Positions 15,020 to 22,217 of a stretch of DNA of 40,436 nucleotides are shown here, piece after piece. The position numbers and the translations under genes are program-made. Each line of letters opens with the position of its first letter. Position 1 is the stretch's first letter. Source of the stretch: Candidatus Omnitrophota bacterium (GTDB lineage Bacteria; Omnitrophota; Gorgyraeia; Gygaellales; JAHJCI01); the NCBI GenBank assembly GCA_016783355.1, contig JADHWR010000002.1, positions 1 to 40,436 of the forward strand. The letters run 5' to 3'. The notes beneath the pieces are model-generated. The model had not been told where the DNA came from and did no database searches. It was given only the letters and a program-made list of their open reading frames with translations.

Positions 15020-15772
15020 ATGGATGCGATTGGTATAATACCCGCAAGATATGACTCACATCGCTTTCCGGGCAAGGTATTAGCAGAAATTGCCGGCAAA
15101 CCGATGGTCATTTATGTCTGGGAGCAGGTAAAGAGGGCTCTGCTTTTAGATGATGTTATTATTGCCTGCGACAACAAAGATGTTTTTGCTATTGTCCAGG
15201 ATTTTGGTGCAAAGGCAATAATGACAGCAAAGGAACACCTTTCCGGTACAGACAGGATTGCCGAGGTTATTGCTCCAATTGACGTGAAGGTAATCGTAAA
15301 TATCCAGGCGGACGAGCCATTAATAAAGCCTTTGATGATTGATAGCCTCGTTGAAACATTATTAAGAGATGAGTCTGTTTATATGGCAACATTGATGAGG
15401 AAGATAAAAGACCCAAAAGATATTAGCGACCCTAATGTTGTTAAGGTTGTCATTGATAAAAACAACTTCGCGCTTTATTTTTCACGTGCACCCATTCCAT
15501 ATTTTGCTTCAGAGGTCAGCATCGAAGATATCTGTTATAAACATATTGGCCTTTATGCTTATACAAAGGACTTCCTTTTTACTTATAAAAACATTCCTCA
15601 ATCGGGCCTGGAGAGCATTGAGAAACTTGAGCAGCTGCGTGTTTTAGAGGACGGACTGAAGATAAAATTGATTGAGACAGAGTTTGATACTATTGGCGTG
15701 GATACGTCTGAGGATTTAGAACGGGTGCGCCAGATTCTGGCAGATGGCAATGCACGAGATACGGCTGGGTAA
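15020..15772 (+). CDS. kdsB: CMP-Kdo synthetase (3-deoxy-manno-octulosonate cytidylyltransferase)
   Basis: A 250-residue nucleotidyltransferase that activates Kdo with CTP, giving the donor for WaaA. Family motifs: IIPARYDSHRFPGKVLA at the N-terminus, VIIACDNKDVF, EHLSGTDRIAEV, NIQADEPLI, LYFSRAPIPY, KHIGLYAYTKDFL and SIEKLEQLRVLEDGLKIKL, with IGVDTSEDLERV near the end. Length is normal. An AGGAAG lies about 6 nt before the ATG, inside the kinase gene's last codons. It overlaps kdsA by 29 nt. It is the first of four consecutive Kdo genes in the order kdsB-kdsA-kdsD-kdsC. Confidence 0.96.
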   Translation: MDAIGIIPARYDSHRFPGKVLAEIAGKPMVIYVWEQVKRALLLDDVIIACDNKDVFAIVQDFGAKAIMTAKEHLSGTDRIAEVIAPIDVKVIVNIQADEPLIKPLMIDSLVETLLRDESVYMATLMRKIKDPKDISDPNVVKVVIDKNNFALYFSRAPIPYFASEVSIEDICYKHIGLYAYTKDFLFTYKNIPQSGLESIEKLEQLRVLEDGLKIKLIETEFDTIGVDTSEDLERVRQILADGNARDTAG

Positions 15773-16565
15773 AATAGAAATAGGTAATGGAAAACCCCTC
15801 ATTTTGATTGCTGGCCCTTGTGTCATTGAGTCAGAGGAATTCTGTTTGTCTGTGGCAAGGGAATTAAAACTTATATGTTCACAGCTTTCGATTCCTCTTA
15901 TCTTTAAGTCAAGTTACGATAAGGCAAATCGCACCTCAGTTGATTCCTTTCGTGGACCAGGACTAAAGTCAGGATTAAAAATCCTAAAAAGGGTAAGGGA
16001 TGAGCTGGGGCTGCCTTTACTTTCTGATGTGCATTCTCAGCAAGAGATAGAGGAAGCAGCTTCTATTTTGGATGTTATTCAAATCCCGGCATTTTTGTGT
16101 CGCCAGACCGACATCGTTGTTACGGCTGCCAAGACAGGCAAGATGATTAATATAAAAAAAGGTCAGTTCCTGGCGCCGCAGGATGTTTTACCAATAATCA
16201 AAAAGATAGAATCAACAGGAAATAAAAATATTTTAATTACTGAACGGGGTGTGTCTTTCGGTTACAATAATCTAATATCTGATTTACGCGCCTTAGGAAT
16301 AATGCGTGATTTTGATTATCCTGTTATTTATGATGCTACACACAGTGTGCAGTTACCTTCAGGAGAGGGGACCACTTCAGGGGGAGAGCGCCGGTTTGTT
16401 CCGGGATTGTCTCGGGCAGCGGTTGCCTTTGGCTGTGATGGATTATTTATTGAGGTCCATCCCGATCCGGATCAGGCACTCTGCGATGGCCCGAATATGA
16501 TTAATCTGAAGCAATTGCGGCAATTGCTTGAGCAGATTAAAAAGATAGAGAAGACATTGAGATGA
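15744..16565 (+). CDS. kdsA: Kdo-8-phosphate synthase, metal-dependent type
   Basis: A 273-residue TIM-barrel enzyme that condenses arabinose 5-phosphate with phosphoenolpyruvate. Motifs are IAGPCVIES, FKSSYDKANRTS, GPGLKSGLKIL, LLSDVHSQQE, IQIPAFLCRQTD, KKGQFLAP and FIEVHPDPDQALCDGP. C26, H200, E237 and D248 fall at the positions of the four metal ligands C11/H185/E222/D233 of the Aquifex aeolicus enzyme with a constant offset of 15. The E. coli metal-independent enzyme has Asn at the Cys position, so this is the metal-dependent class. The start could be ATG 15744 or ATG 15750, both inside the end of kdsB. It overlaps kdsD by ATGA. Confidence 0.95.
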   Translation: MAMHEIRLGKIEIGNGKPLILIAGPCVIESEEFCLSVARELKLICSQLSIPLIFKSSYDKANRTSVDSFRGPGLKSGLKILKRVRDELGLPLLSDVHSQQEIEEAASILDVIQIPAFLCRQTDIVVTAAKTGKMINIKKGQFLAPQDVLPIIKKIESTGNKNILITERGVSFGYNNLISDLRALGIMRDFDYPVIYDATHSVQLPSGEGTTSGGERRFVPGLSRAAVAFGCDGLFIEVHPDPDQALCDGPNMINLKQLRQLLEQIKKIEKTLR

Positions 16566-17527
16566 ATCCAATAAAGCGTGCGCAAGAAGTTTTGGATATT
16601 GAGGCAAAGGCAGTTCTAGAGTTAAAGAGACGTATCAGTAAGGATTTTTCCCGGGTTTTGGATTTATTGTTGCAAACAAAGGGTCGCGTTGTGGTCTGCG
16701 GGATGGGTAAGACCGGTATTATTGCGCAGAAGTTTTCCGCAACACTGGCTTCTACTGGCACACCAAGCCTCTTTTTACATTTAGCTGAAGCAGCACACGG
16801 TGATTTAGGCAGGGTTAGAAGCGATGATCTAGTCGTCATACTTTCTAATAGTGGTCAGACCCTGGAGATAAAACAACTCCTGCCTTTATTAAAGAAGATT
16901 GGCACAAAGATTATTGCCTTGACAGGAAATCCGAAGTCAGTGTTGGCGCTGCATAGCAATATAGTTTTAGATGTTTCCGTAAAGAAAGAGGCCTGTCCCT
17001 TGGGTTTGGCGCCGACGGCATCAACAACAGCAACCTTGGCGATGACAGATGCGTTGGCAGTTTGTCTTTTAGAATTAAAAAGATTCAAGGAAAAGGACTT
17101 TGCCTTTTATCATCCCGGAGGAATCCTGGGTAAACGACTGCTTCTGAAGGTTGAAGATATCATGCGAGAGGGCAAAGCCAACCCGATTGCCAAAGAGAAT
17201 GAGACTGTATCAGAGGTTCTTCTAAAGATTACACAGGCGCGTGCCGGATGTGCAACGATAGTGGATGAAAATGGAAGGTTAAAAGGCATATTTACCGATG
17301 GAGACCTGCGCCGGCATATAGAAACAGATAAGGATTTAGTCCAACGCAAGATCTGTCAGGTAATGACGAGGAATCCTGTGACAATCACTAAAGACAGACT
17401 TGCGGCAGAGGCAATGCGTATTTTGGAAGAGAAAAAGATTGATGAGATGCCTGTAATAGATAAACATAAAAGGCCGGTTGGTCTTCTTGATGTGCAGGAT
17501 TTGCTGAAGGCAGGGGTAGTAGTATGA
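16562..17527 (+). CDS. kdsD: D-arabinose-5-phosphate isomerase
   Basis: A 321-residue cytoplasmic enzyme that turns ribulose 5-phosphate into arabinose 5-phosphate, the first step to Kdo. An SIS sugar-isomerase domain (about residues 30-170) shows VVCGMGKTGIIAQKFSATLAS, FLHLAEAAHGDLG and LSNSGQTLEIK, and is followed by APTASTTATLAMTDAL and FYHPGGILGKRL. Two CBS domains (about 200-260 and 265-320) form the tail, as in the standard KdsD/KpsF architecture. ATGA overlaps on both sides (with kdsA and kdsC) imply coupled translation. Confidence 0.96.
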   Translation: MNPIKRAQEVLDIEAKAVLELKRRISKDFSRVLDLLLQTKGRVVVCGMGKTGIIAQKFSATLASTGTPSLFLHLAEAAHGDLGRVRSDDLVVILSNSGQTLEIKQLLPLLKKIGTKIIALTGNPKSVLALHSNIVLDVSVKKEACPLGLAPTASTTATLAMTDALAVCLLELKRFKEKDFAFYHPGGILGKRLLLKVEDIMREGKANPIAKENETVSEVLLKITQARAGCATIVDENGRLKGIFTDGDLRRHIETDKDLVQRKICQVMTRNPVTITKDRLAAEAMRILEEKKIDEMPVIDKHKRPVGLLDVQDLLKAGVVV

Positions 17528-18057
17528 ATACGAGAGAAGACCTGATTGAAAAAGCCAAAAAAATAAAATTATTACTACTGGATGTTGATGGTGTTTTGAC
17601 TGATGGCCGGATTGTTTACGATAGCAGAGGCAGGGATTTGAAGTTCTTTGATGTCCAAGATGGTTTAGGAGTTTATTTGCTTAAGCGCTGCGGGATTCCC
17701 ACTATTCTTATTACGGCCAAAGGTTCACGGGCAATAAAGCCGCGTGCAGAGGATATGCAGGTTGAGCAGGTTTTTACTGATGTTTCTTCTAAAAGTGAGG
17801 TGTTAGAAAAAATTCTTAAGAGATACAAGATTACAAATTCAGAGGCTTGTTTTGTTGGTGATGATTTGGTTGATTTAGGTATTATGCACAAGGTAGGTTT
17901 TGCCGTTGCTGTAGCCAATGCTTGTGCACAAGTAAAAGAATGCTCTGATTACATTACGCATAAACCAGGAGGCAGGGGTGCCGTAAGAGAAGTAATAGAG
18001 TTGATTCTTGAATCACAAGAAAGATGGCAAGAAATGCTGGCTTTATATTCACGTTAG
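17524..18057 (+). CDS. kdsC: Kdo-8-phosphate phosphatase
   Basis: A 177-residue HAD-superfamily phosphatase of the C0 (capless, tetrameric) type that releases Kdo from Kdo 8-phosphate. The nucleophile and general acid are D20 and D22 in LLLLDVDGVLTDG. FDVQDGLGVYLLKRCGI, ILITAKGSRAI (motif 2 Thr) and CFVGDDLVDLGIM (motif 4 aspartates) complete the active site, and GGRGAVREVIELIL is the typical tail. E. coli KdsC is 188 residues, so the length is normal. The gene overlaps kdsD by 4 nt and the LptC-LptA gene by 34 nt. kdsD-kdsC-lptC-lptA-lptB is a conserved order in proteobacteria. Confidence 0.95.
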   Translation: MNTREDLIEKAKKIKLLLLDVDGVLTDGRIVYDSRGRDLKFFDVQDGLGVYLLKRCGIPTILITAKGSRAIKPRAEDMQVEQVFTDVSSKSEVLEKILKRYKITNSEACFVGDDLVDLGIMHKVGFAVAVANACAQVKECSDYITHKPGGRGAVREVIELILESQERWQEMLALYSR

Positions 18058-18845
18058 TTTTTTTTCTTTTTAGTATTGCTTCTTTTGCAACAACAGAGGA
18101 GCCAGAGAGGACTCTATCTGATTTTAATCTGAAAGGCTTTGGCAAAACAGGGAAGCTCGACTGGGAGCTGAGCGGCAAAAGCGCTGATATTTATTCTGAA
18201 CAAATAAAACTTAAACAGATTGTAGGAAAAAGCTACGATAGTGAAGAAATTACCCTGGTTGCTGATGAGGGAGAGTTTCATAAAAAAGAAAATAAAGTGC
18301 ACTTAGAGAAGAATGTGGAAATTTTAACAGAATCAGGGACAAAGCTTACTACTGATTATTTGGATTGGGACAAAGATAAACAGTTAGTCACGACTGAAGC
18401 TCTGGTGAATATCGAGAAAGATAATATGAGAACAGAAGCACTGGGCGCAGCGGCCCACACAGACCTTAAAGATATAGATTTAAAAAGAGACGTTACTGTG
18501 GAAATTACGCCAGAGGAGAAGAATAAAATTGTAATTACCTGCGACGGACCACTAAATATCAGTTATACCGACAACATCGCCATATTTAATAATAATGTTT
18601 TTGTTGACGAGGGAGAAAATCAGATTTATAGCGATAAGATGACTGTATATTTTGAGCAAGTTACGGCTGATTCAGGTAATATCGAGAAGATTGTTGCTGT
18701 TGGCAATGTTAAGGTTGTGCGTGGTGAGAATATAAGTTATTCGCAGGAGGCAACTTATAATGCAAAGGAGCGCACGATTACTCTGAAGGGCAAACCAAAG
18801 TTGGTAATCTATTCAGACGAAGCCGGCCTTGACAAGGCTCATTGA
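18024..18845 (+). CDS. LptC-LptA fusion, LPS export bridge protein
   Basis: A 273-residue exported protein. An N-terminal hydrophobic segment (about residues 6-22) acts as signal or anchor. Residues about 28-150 read as an LptC domain (LSDFNLKGFGKTGKLDWEL, KSADIY, LVADEGEFHKKENKVHLEKNV). Residues about 165-265 read as an LptA/OstA domain (ISYTDNIAIFNNNVFVDEG, VAVGNVKVVRG, ATYNAKERTITLKGKPKL). Both use the same beta-jellyroll fold and carry LPS across the periplasm. In proteobacteria they are two adjacent genes of about 190 residues each. Here they are one polypeptide with a short LptA part. The place between kdsC and lptB fits the call. The start lies within kdsC. Confidence 0.8.
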   Translation: MARNAGFIFTLVFFLFSIASFATTEEPERTLSDFNLKGFGKTGKLDWELSGKSADIYSEQIKLKQIVGKSYDSEEITLVADEGEFHKKENKVHLEKNVEILTESGTKLTTDYLDWDKDKQLVTTEALVNIEKDNMRTEALGAAAHTDLKDIDLKRDVTVEITPEEKNKIVITCDGPLNISYTDNIAIFNNNVFVDEGENQIYSDKMTVYFEQVTADSGNIEKIVAVGNVKVVRGENISYSQEATYNAKERTITLKGKPKLVIYSDEAGLDKAH

Positions 18846-18847
18846 AG

Positions 18848-19570
18848 ATGCATTTACTGGAAACAAAAAATATAACAAAGCGTTATGGTGAAAGGGAGAT
18901 AATAAAAGGTCTGAACCTGGTGGTCAAACGCGGTGAAATCGTCGGTCTTTTAGGTCCTAATGGTGCAGGCAAGACCACTACCTTTTATATAATCGCCGGT
19001 ATTATTAGACCAAATTCTGGTTCAATTTTCTTTGACAATCAAGATATTAGCCGATTTCCTATTCATAAACGCGCCAATTTTGGTATTGCTTACTTAGCAC
19101 AGGAACCCTCAGTTTTTAGAAAACTTACAGTGAAGGAAAATATTATGGCAATTTTAGAAACACTTCCCTTAAGTCGTGCACAAAGAAAAGAAAGATTGAA
19201 GTTTCTCTTAGAAGAATTGAATATTGCCCATTTGGCAAAAAATAAAGCTTATACTCTTTCCGGAGGAGAAAGAAGGCGTTTGGAGATTACGCGTGCCTTG
19301 GTGACTAATCCATCTTTTCTTCTTCTGGATGAGCCATTTTCGGGAATTGATCCTATTGTCGTAAACGAAGCGCAGGAGATAATTAAGGAATTGCGCAATA
19401 AAGGATTAGGAATATTACTTACTGACCATAATGTCCGTGAGACACTCTCGATTACTGATCGGGCTTATCTGATTGCCGAAGGCAGGATTCTTATTTCGGG
19501 TACAGCCGCAGATTTGATTAGTAATGAGAAGGCAAGGCAGATTTATCTGGGAGAGAAATTCAGGATGTAA
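18848..19570 (+). CDS. lptB: LPS export ABC transporter ATPase
   Basis: A 240-residue ABC ATPase that powers LPS extraction from the inner membrane together with LptFG, which are not in this window. Walker A is GPNGAGKTT (about 36-44), the Q-loop is LAQEPSVF, the signature is LSGGERRRLEI, Walker B is FLLLDEPFSGIDP and the switch His lies in LLTDHNVRET. The spacing and the ITDRAYLIAEGRIL tail are characteristic of LptB. The start is uncertain: ATG 18848 gives a usual N-terminus, while TTG 18842 would overlap the LptC-LptA stop by 4 nt with an AAGG a few bases upstream. The stop overlaps the trigger factor start by 1 nt. Confidence 0.93.
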   Translation: MHLLETKNITKRYGEREIIKGLNLVVKRGEIVGLLGPNGAGKTTTFYIIAGIIRPNSGSIFFDNQDISRFPIHKRANFGIAYLAQEPSVFRKLTVKENIMAILETLPLSRAQRKERLKFLLEELNIAHLAKNKAYTLSGGERRRLEITRALVTNPSFLLLDEPFSGIDPIVVNEAQEIIKELRNKGLGILLTDHNVRETLSITDRAYLIAEGRILISGTAADLISNEKARQIYLGEKFRM

Positions 19571-20442
19571 TGAAGACGCAAGTTAAAAAGATAGATGAGC
19601 ATAAAAGAGAATTACTCGTTGAGATAGAGGGTAATATTATTCAAGAGAAGTTCAACTCTGCATATGAGAAGATCGGCAGGAGCGCAAGGGTCCCTGGTTT
19701 CCGGCAGGGCCTTGCCCCAGCCCATATTCTGGAAAGGCATTATTTCAAAGAAGTAAAAGATGAGGTTCTAAAGCAACTTATCCCCGAGTTTTATCAACAA
19801 GCCCTAAGCCACGAGGGCTTAGAGGCAGTAAGTCAGCCGCGGATTTCTGATGTGAACCTGACAAAATCCAGATTGAGTTTCAAGGTTGATTTTGAAGTAA
19901 GACCAAAAATAGAATTAAGAAATTACAAAGGACTTAAAGTAGAATATAAAAAGATAGAGATTCTTGAGGAGGAGGTAAAGAATTACCTGGATAAGTTAAA
20001 GGCGCAATCAGCCCTGCAGGATGAAAATTGGGTGCGCAGCTTCGGTTATCCTAATCAAGAAGAATTAGAAAAGGCAATCAGGGCGCAGGTTTATTTGGAG
20101 AAGAACAACGCCAGGCGTGTAGGACTCGAAAACAGCATTATAGAACAGTTGCTTAAACAGATAAATTTCAAAGTACCGCCTGCGTTATTAAATCAGAGTC
20201 TGGATATTTTAGTCGAGCGTGCCAAGTTAGAATTGGTATCCATGCACGGCAAGACAAAAGAATTTATTGATGGGCAAGAGAGTATATTAAGACAGAATTT
20301 AGAACCCCAGGCCGAGAAAGAGGCAAAGATTTATTTGATAATGGAGGAGATTGCCCGCCGTCAGAATATAGAACAAAATGAGCAGAGGAGAGAAATGGTA
20401 ACCAGGTTTTTATTAAAAGAGGCACAGTGGAGGACAGATTAA
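19570..20442 (+). CDS. tig: trigger factor-like chaperone lacking the PPIase domain
   Basis: A 290-residue ribosome-associated chaperone homologue; full trigger factors have about 430 residues. The N-terminal ribosome-binding domain (about 1-125) carries the signature VPGFRQGLAP (G43-F44-R45-Q46-G47). The FKBP-type PPIase domain, about 100 residues in E. coli, is cleanly missing: the chain goes from the linker helix KNYLDKLKAQS straight into the C-terminal domain (FGYPNQEELEKAIRAQV, INFKVPPALLNQSLD). The reading frame is intact, so this is an architecture and not a frameshift. The PPIase domain of E. coli trigger factor is known to be dispensable for much of its function. It starts on the last base of the lptB stop. 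Confidence 0.85.
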   Translation: MKTQVKKIDEHKRELLVEIEGNIIQEKFNSAYEKIGRSARVPGFRQGLAPAHILERHYFKEVKDEVLKQLIPEFYQQALSHEGLEAVSQPRISDVNLTKSRLSFKVDFEVRPKIELRNYKGLKVEYKKIEILEEEVKNYLDKLKAQSALQDENWVRSFGYPNQEELEKAIRAQVYLEKNNARRVGLENSIIEQLLKQINFKVPPALLNQSLDILVERAKLELVSMHGKTKEFIDGQESILRQNLEPQAEKEAKIYLIMEEIARRQNIEQNEQRREMVTRFLLKEAQWRTD

Positions 20443-20454
20443 GAAAGGGTTAGA

Positions 20455-20460
20455 AAGGAG
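20455..20460 (+). promoter_or_regulatory. ribosome binding site of the EIIA gene
   Basis: AAGGAG lies 7 nt before ATG 20468, which fixes this start over the ATG three codons later. Confidence 0.6.
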
Positions 20461-20467
20461 AGCTTTT

Positions 20468-20938
20468 ATGAGGATTATGGATTTTTTAAGTAAAGAAGCA
20501 ATAGTTTGTAGTTTAAAATCAGTAAAAAAAGAAGATGCTTTACGCGAACTCTTAGATACACTGATTGAAGCGGGGGAGGTTGAGAAACGCCATAGAAACA
20601 AGTTACTTGAGGCATTATTGGCACGTGAGGTCCTGGGTTCAACAGCAATTGGTCAAGGCGTAGGTATTCCTCATGCAAAGAGCGATAGTGTTAAAAAACT
20701 TGTTGCTGCCTTCGGGCTTTCCTCCAAGGGGGTCAATTTTGACTCTCTTGATGGAGAGCCAGTATATATTTTCTTTCTTTTACTTGCACCCGGAGACTGC
20801 GCTGGTCCCCATCTTAAAGCTCTGGCAAGAATCTCCCGTCTTTTAAAAGATAAATATTTTCGTGATAGTCTTCGCCAGTGCAAAGATAATAAATCTGTAG
20901 TTAAGGTAATTATCCAGGAGGACGAGAGGAAGATTTAG
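20468..20938 (+). CDS. ptsN: PTS EIIA type-2 domain protein (EIIA-Ntr-like)
   Basis: A 156-residue stand-alone EIIA domain of the mannitol/fructose/Ntr type. The phospho-accepting histidine is H69 in GVGIPHAKSD. The stretches LREVLGSTAIGQ (here AREVLGSTAIGQ), DGEPVYIFFLLLAPGD and HLKALARISRLLKD follow the fold. Position after kdsD-kdsC-lpt genes matches ptsN in proteobacteria, although rpoN and hpf, usual between them, are absent here. HPr and enzyme I are encoded 4 kb downstream. No EIIB or EIIC is in the window, so a regulatory role is more likely than sugar uptake (inference). Confidence 0.85.
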   Translation: MRIMDFLSKEAIVCSLKSVKKEDALRELLDTLIEAGEVEKRHRNKLLEALLAREVLGSTAIGQGVGIPHAKSDSVKKLVAAFGLSSKGVNFDSLDGEPVYIFFLLLAPGDCAGPHLKALARISRLLKDKYFRDSLRQCKDNKSVVKVIIQEDERKI

Positions 20939-20957
20939 CTATTATGGGGAGGAATTA

Positions 20958-22217
20958 ATGATCAAGAATAGCGCCTGGCAGAGGATGAGGGAAGGATTGA
21001 AATGGCTTTATCCCGGCATTGGCATAAAGCGCTGGGGTTTGCTTTTGGTTTTTGGCATAGTCATTGTTATCCTTGGCGCATTAGATTTAAATAAAACACA
21101 ACCTCTCTTTCTTAAGATATTGGATTTACTCCTGATCATTCTCGGGATATTGCTTTTGCTAATTGGTATCGTTCGCCTTATACATGCTTTTTTCATCTTC
21201 TTTTATCCTGAAGCCTTAGAGAAAAAGGGATTTGCTGATAATATATATCGCCGCCGGCGTCTTGAGCGGGGGCCAAATGTCGTGGCTATCGGAGGAGGAA
21301 CAGGCTTGTCCGTACTGCTGAAAGGTCTTCGTGAATACACCTTTAATATCAGCGCCATTGTTACTGTTGCTGACGATGGGGGTTCTTCCGGAAGGTTGCG
21401 CCAGCAATTTGATATCTTGCCGCCGGGTGATATACGTAACTGTCTGGTTGCCTTGGCTGATGCCCCTGCTTTAATGAGCCAGCTTTTTCAGTTTCGCTTT
21501 GATAAATTCTCCGAGTTTTCCGGACACAGCTTTGGAAATCTATTTATTACGGTGATGACCAAGATTACCGGTGATTTTGACAAAGCCGTTAAAGAATCAA
21601 GTAAGGTTTTGGCAATACGCGGACAGGTTATTCCCTCTACCTTAAATAAAGTAATGTTATCTGCCGGTTATAAGGATGGCTCAATTGTTAAGGGAGAAAC
21701 AAATATACCGAAGGCAGGTAAACCTATTGCGAGCGTTTGGCTTGACCCCAAGAATTCGAAGGCAAATCAGGAGGCATTATTAGCAATCAAGCAGGCAGAG
21801 ATGATTATTTTGGGTCCGGGCAGCCTCTATACAAGTATTATTCCCAATTTACTCGTTAAAGATATTACTGAGGCAATTGTTGCATCAAGTGCACCGCGAG
21901 TCTATATTTGTAATGTTATGACTCAACTCGGTGAAACCGATAACTTCAGTGCTTCGGATCATCTGAAGGCACTTATTGAGCATACAAATCCGAATATTGT
22001 TGATTACTGTCTTTTTAATACAGGTGATATCCCTCAGGAGATAAAAGAACGTTACGCAAAAGAAGGCTCTTTACTTGTGCCTACTGATACATCTAAATTC
22101 AATAGTTTAGGTTATCATTACATTGGAGAAGATGTTGTTGGCGTCTTTGATGGCTGTGTTCGTCACGACCCTTCAAAGCTTGCGCACACGCTTATTGGAT
22201 TGCTTGAGGAGATTTAA
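20958..22217 (+). CDS. yvcK: YvcK/CofD-family gluconeogenesis factor with an N-terminal membrane anchor
   Basis: A 419-residue protein. Residues about 107-419 are a YvcK domain: VVAIGGGTGLSVLLKGL (112-123), TVADDGGSSGRLR, LPPGDIRNCLVAL, FSGHSFGNLF, ILGPGSLYTSIIPNLLV and the NPNIVDYCLFNTG-type segment. YvcK binds UDP-GlcNAc in Bacillus subtilis and is needed for growth on gluconeogenic carbon and for cell shape. Residues about 26-44 and 51-83 are strongly hydrophobic, predicting a membrane hairpin that typical Firmicute YvcK lacks. GGGAGG lies 5 nt before the ATG. In Firmicutes yvcK neighbours rapZ and whiA. Here it lies between an EIIA gene and a GH57 enzyme. Confidence 0.93.
   Translation: MIKNSAWQRMREGLKWLYPGIGIKRWGLLLVFGIVIVILGALDLNKTQPLFLKILDLLLIILGILLLLIGIVRLIHAFFIFFYPEALEKKGFADNIYRRRRLERGPNVVAIGGGTGLSVLLKGLREYTFNISAIVTVADDGGSSGRLRQQFDILPPGDIRNCLVALADAPALMSQLFQFRFDKFSEFSGHSFGNLFITVMTKITGDFDKAVKESSKVLAIRGQVIPSTLNKVMLSAGYKDGSIVKGETNIPKAGKPIASVWLDPKNSKANQEALLAIKQAEMIILGPGSLYTSIIPNLLVKDITEAIVASSAPRVYICNVMTQLGETDNFSASDHLKALIEHTNPNIVDYCLFNTGDIPQEIKERYAKEGSLLVPTDTSKFNSLGYHYIGEDVVGVFDGCVRHDPSKLAHTLIGLLEEI

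Noticed and set aside
19570..20442. Trigger factor as a frameshifted or decayed gene
   Set aside because: The frame is continuous, both remaining domains are well formed and the missing part corresponds exactly to one domain.
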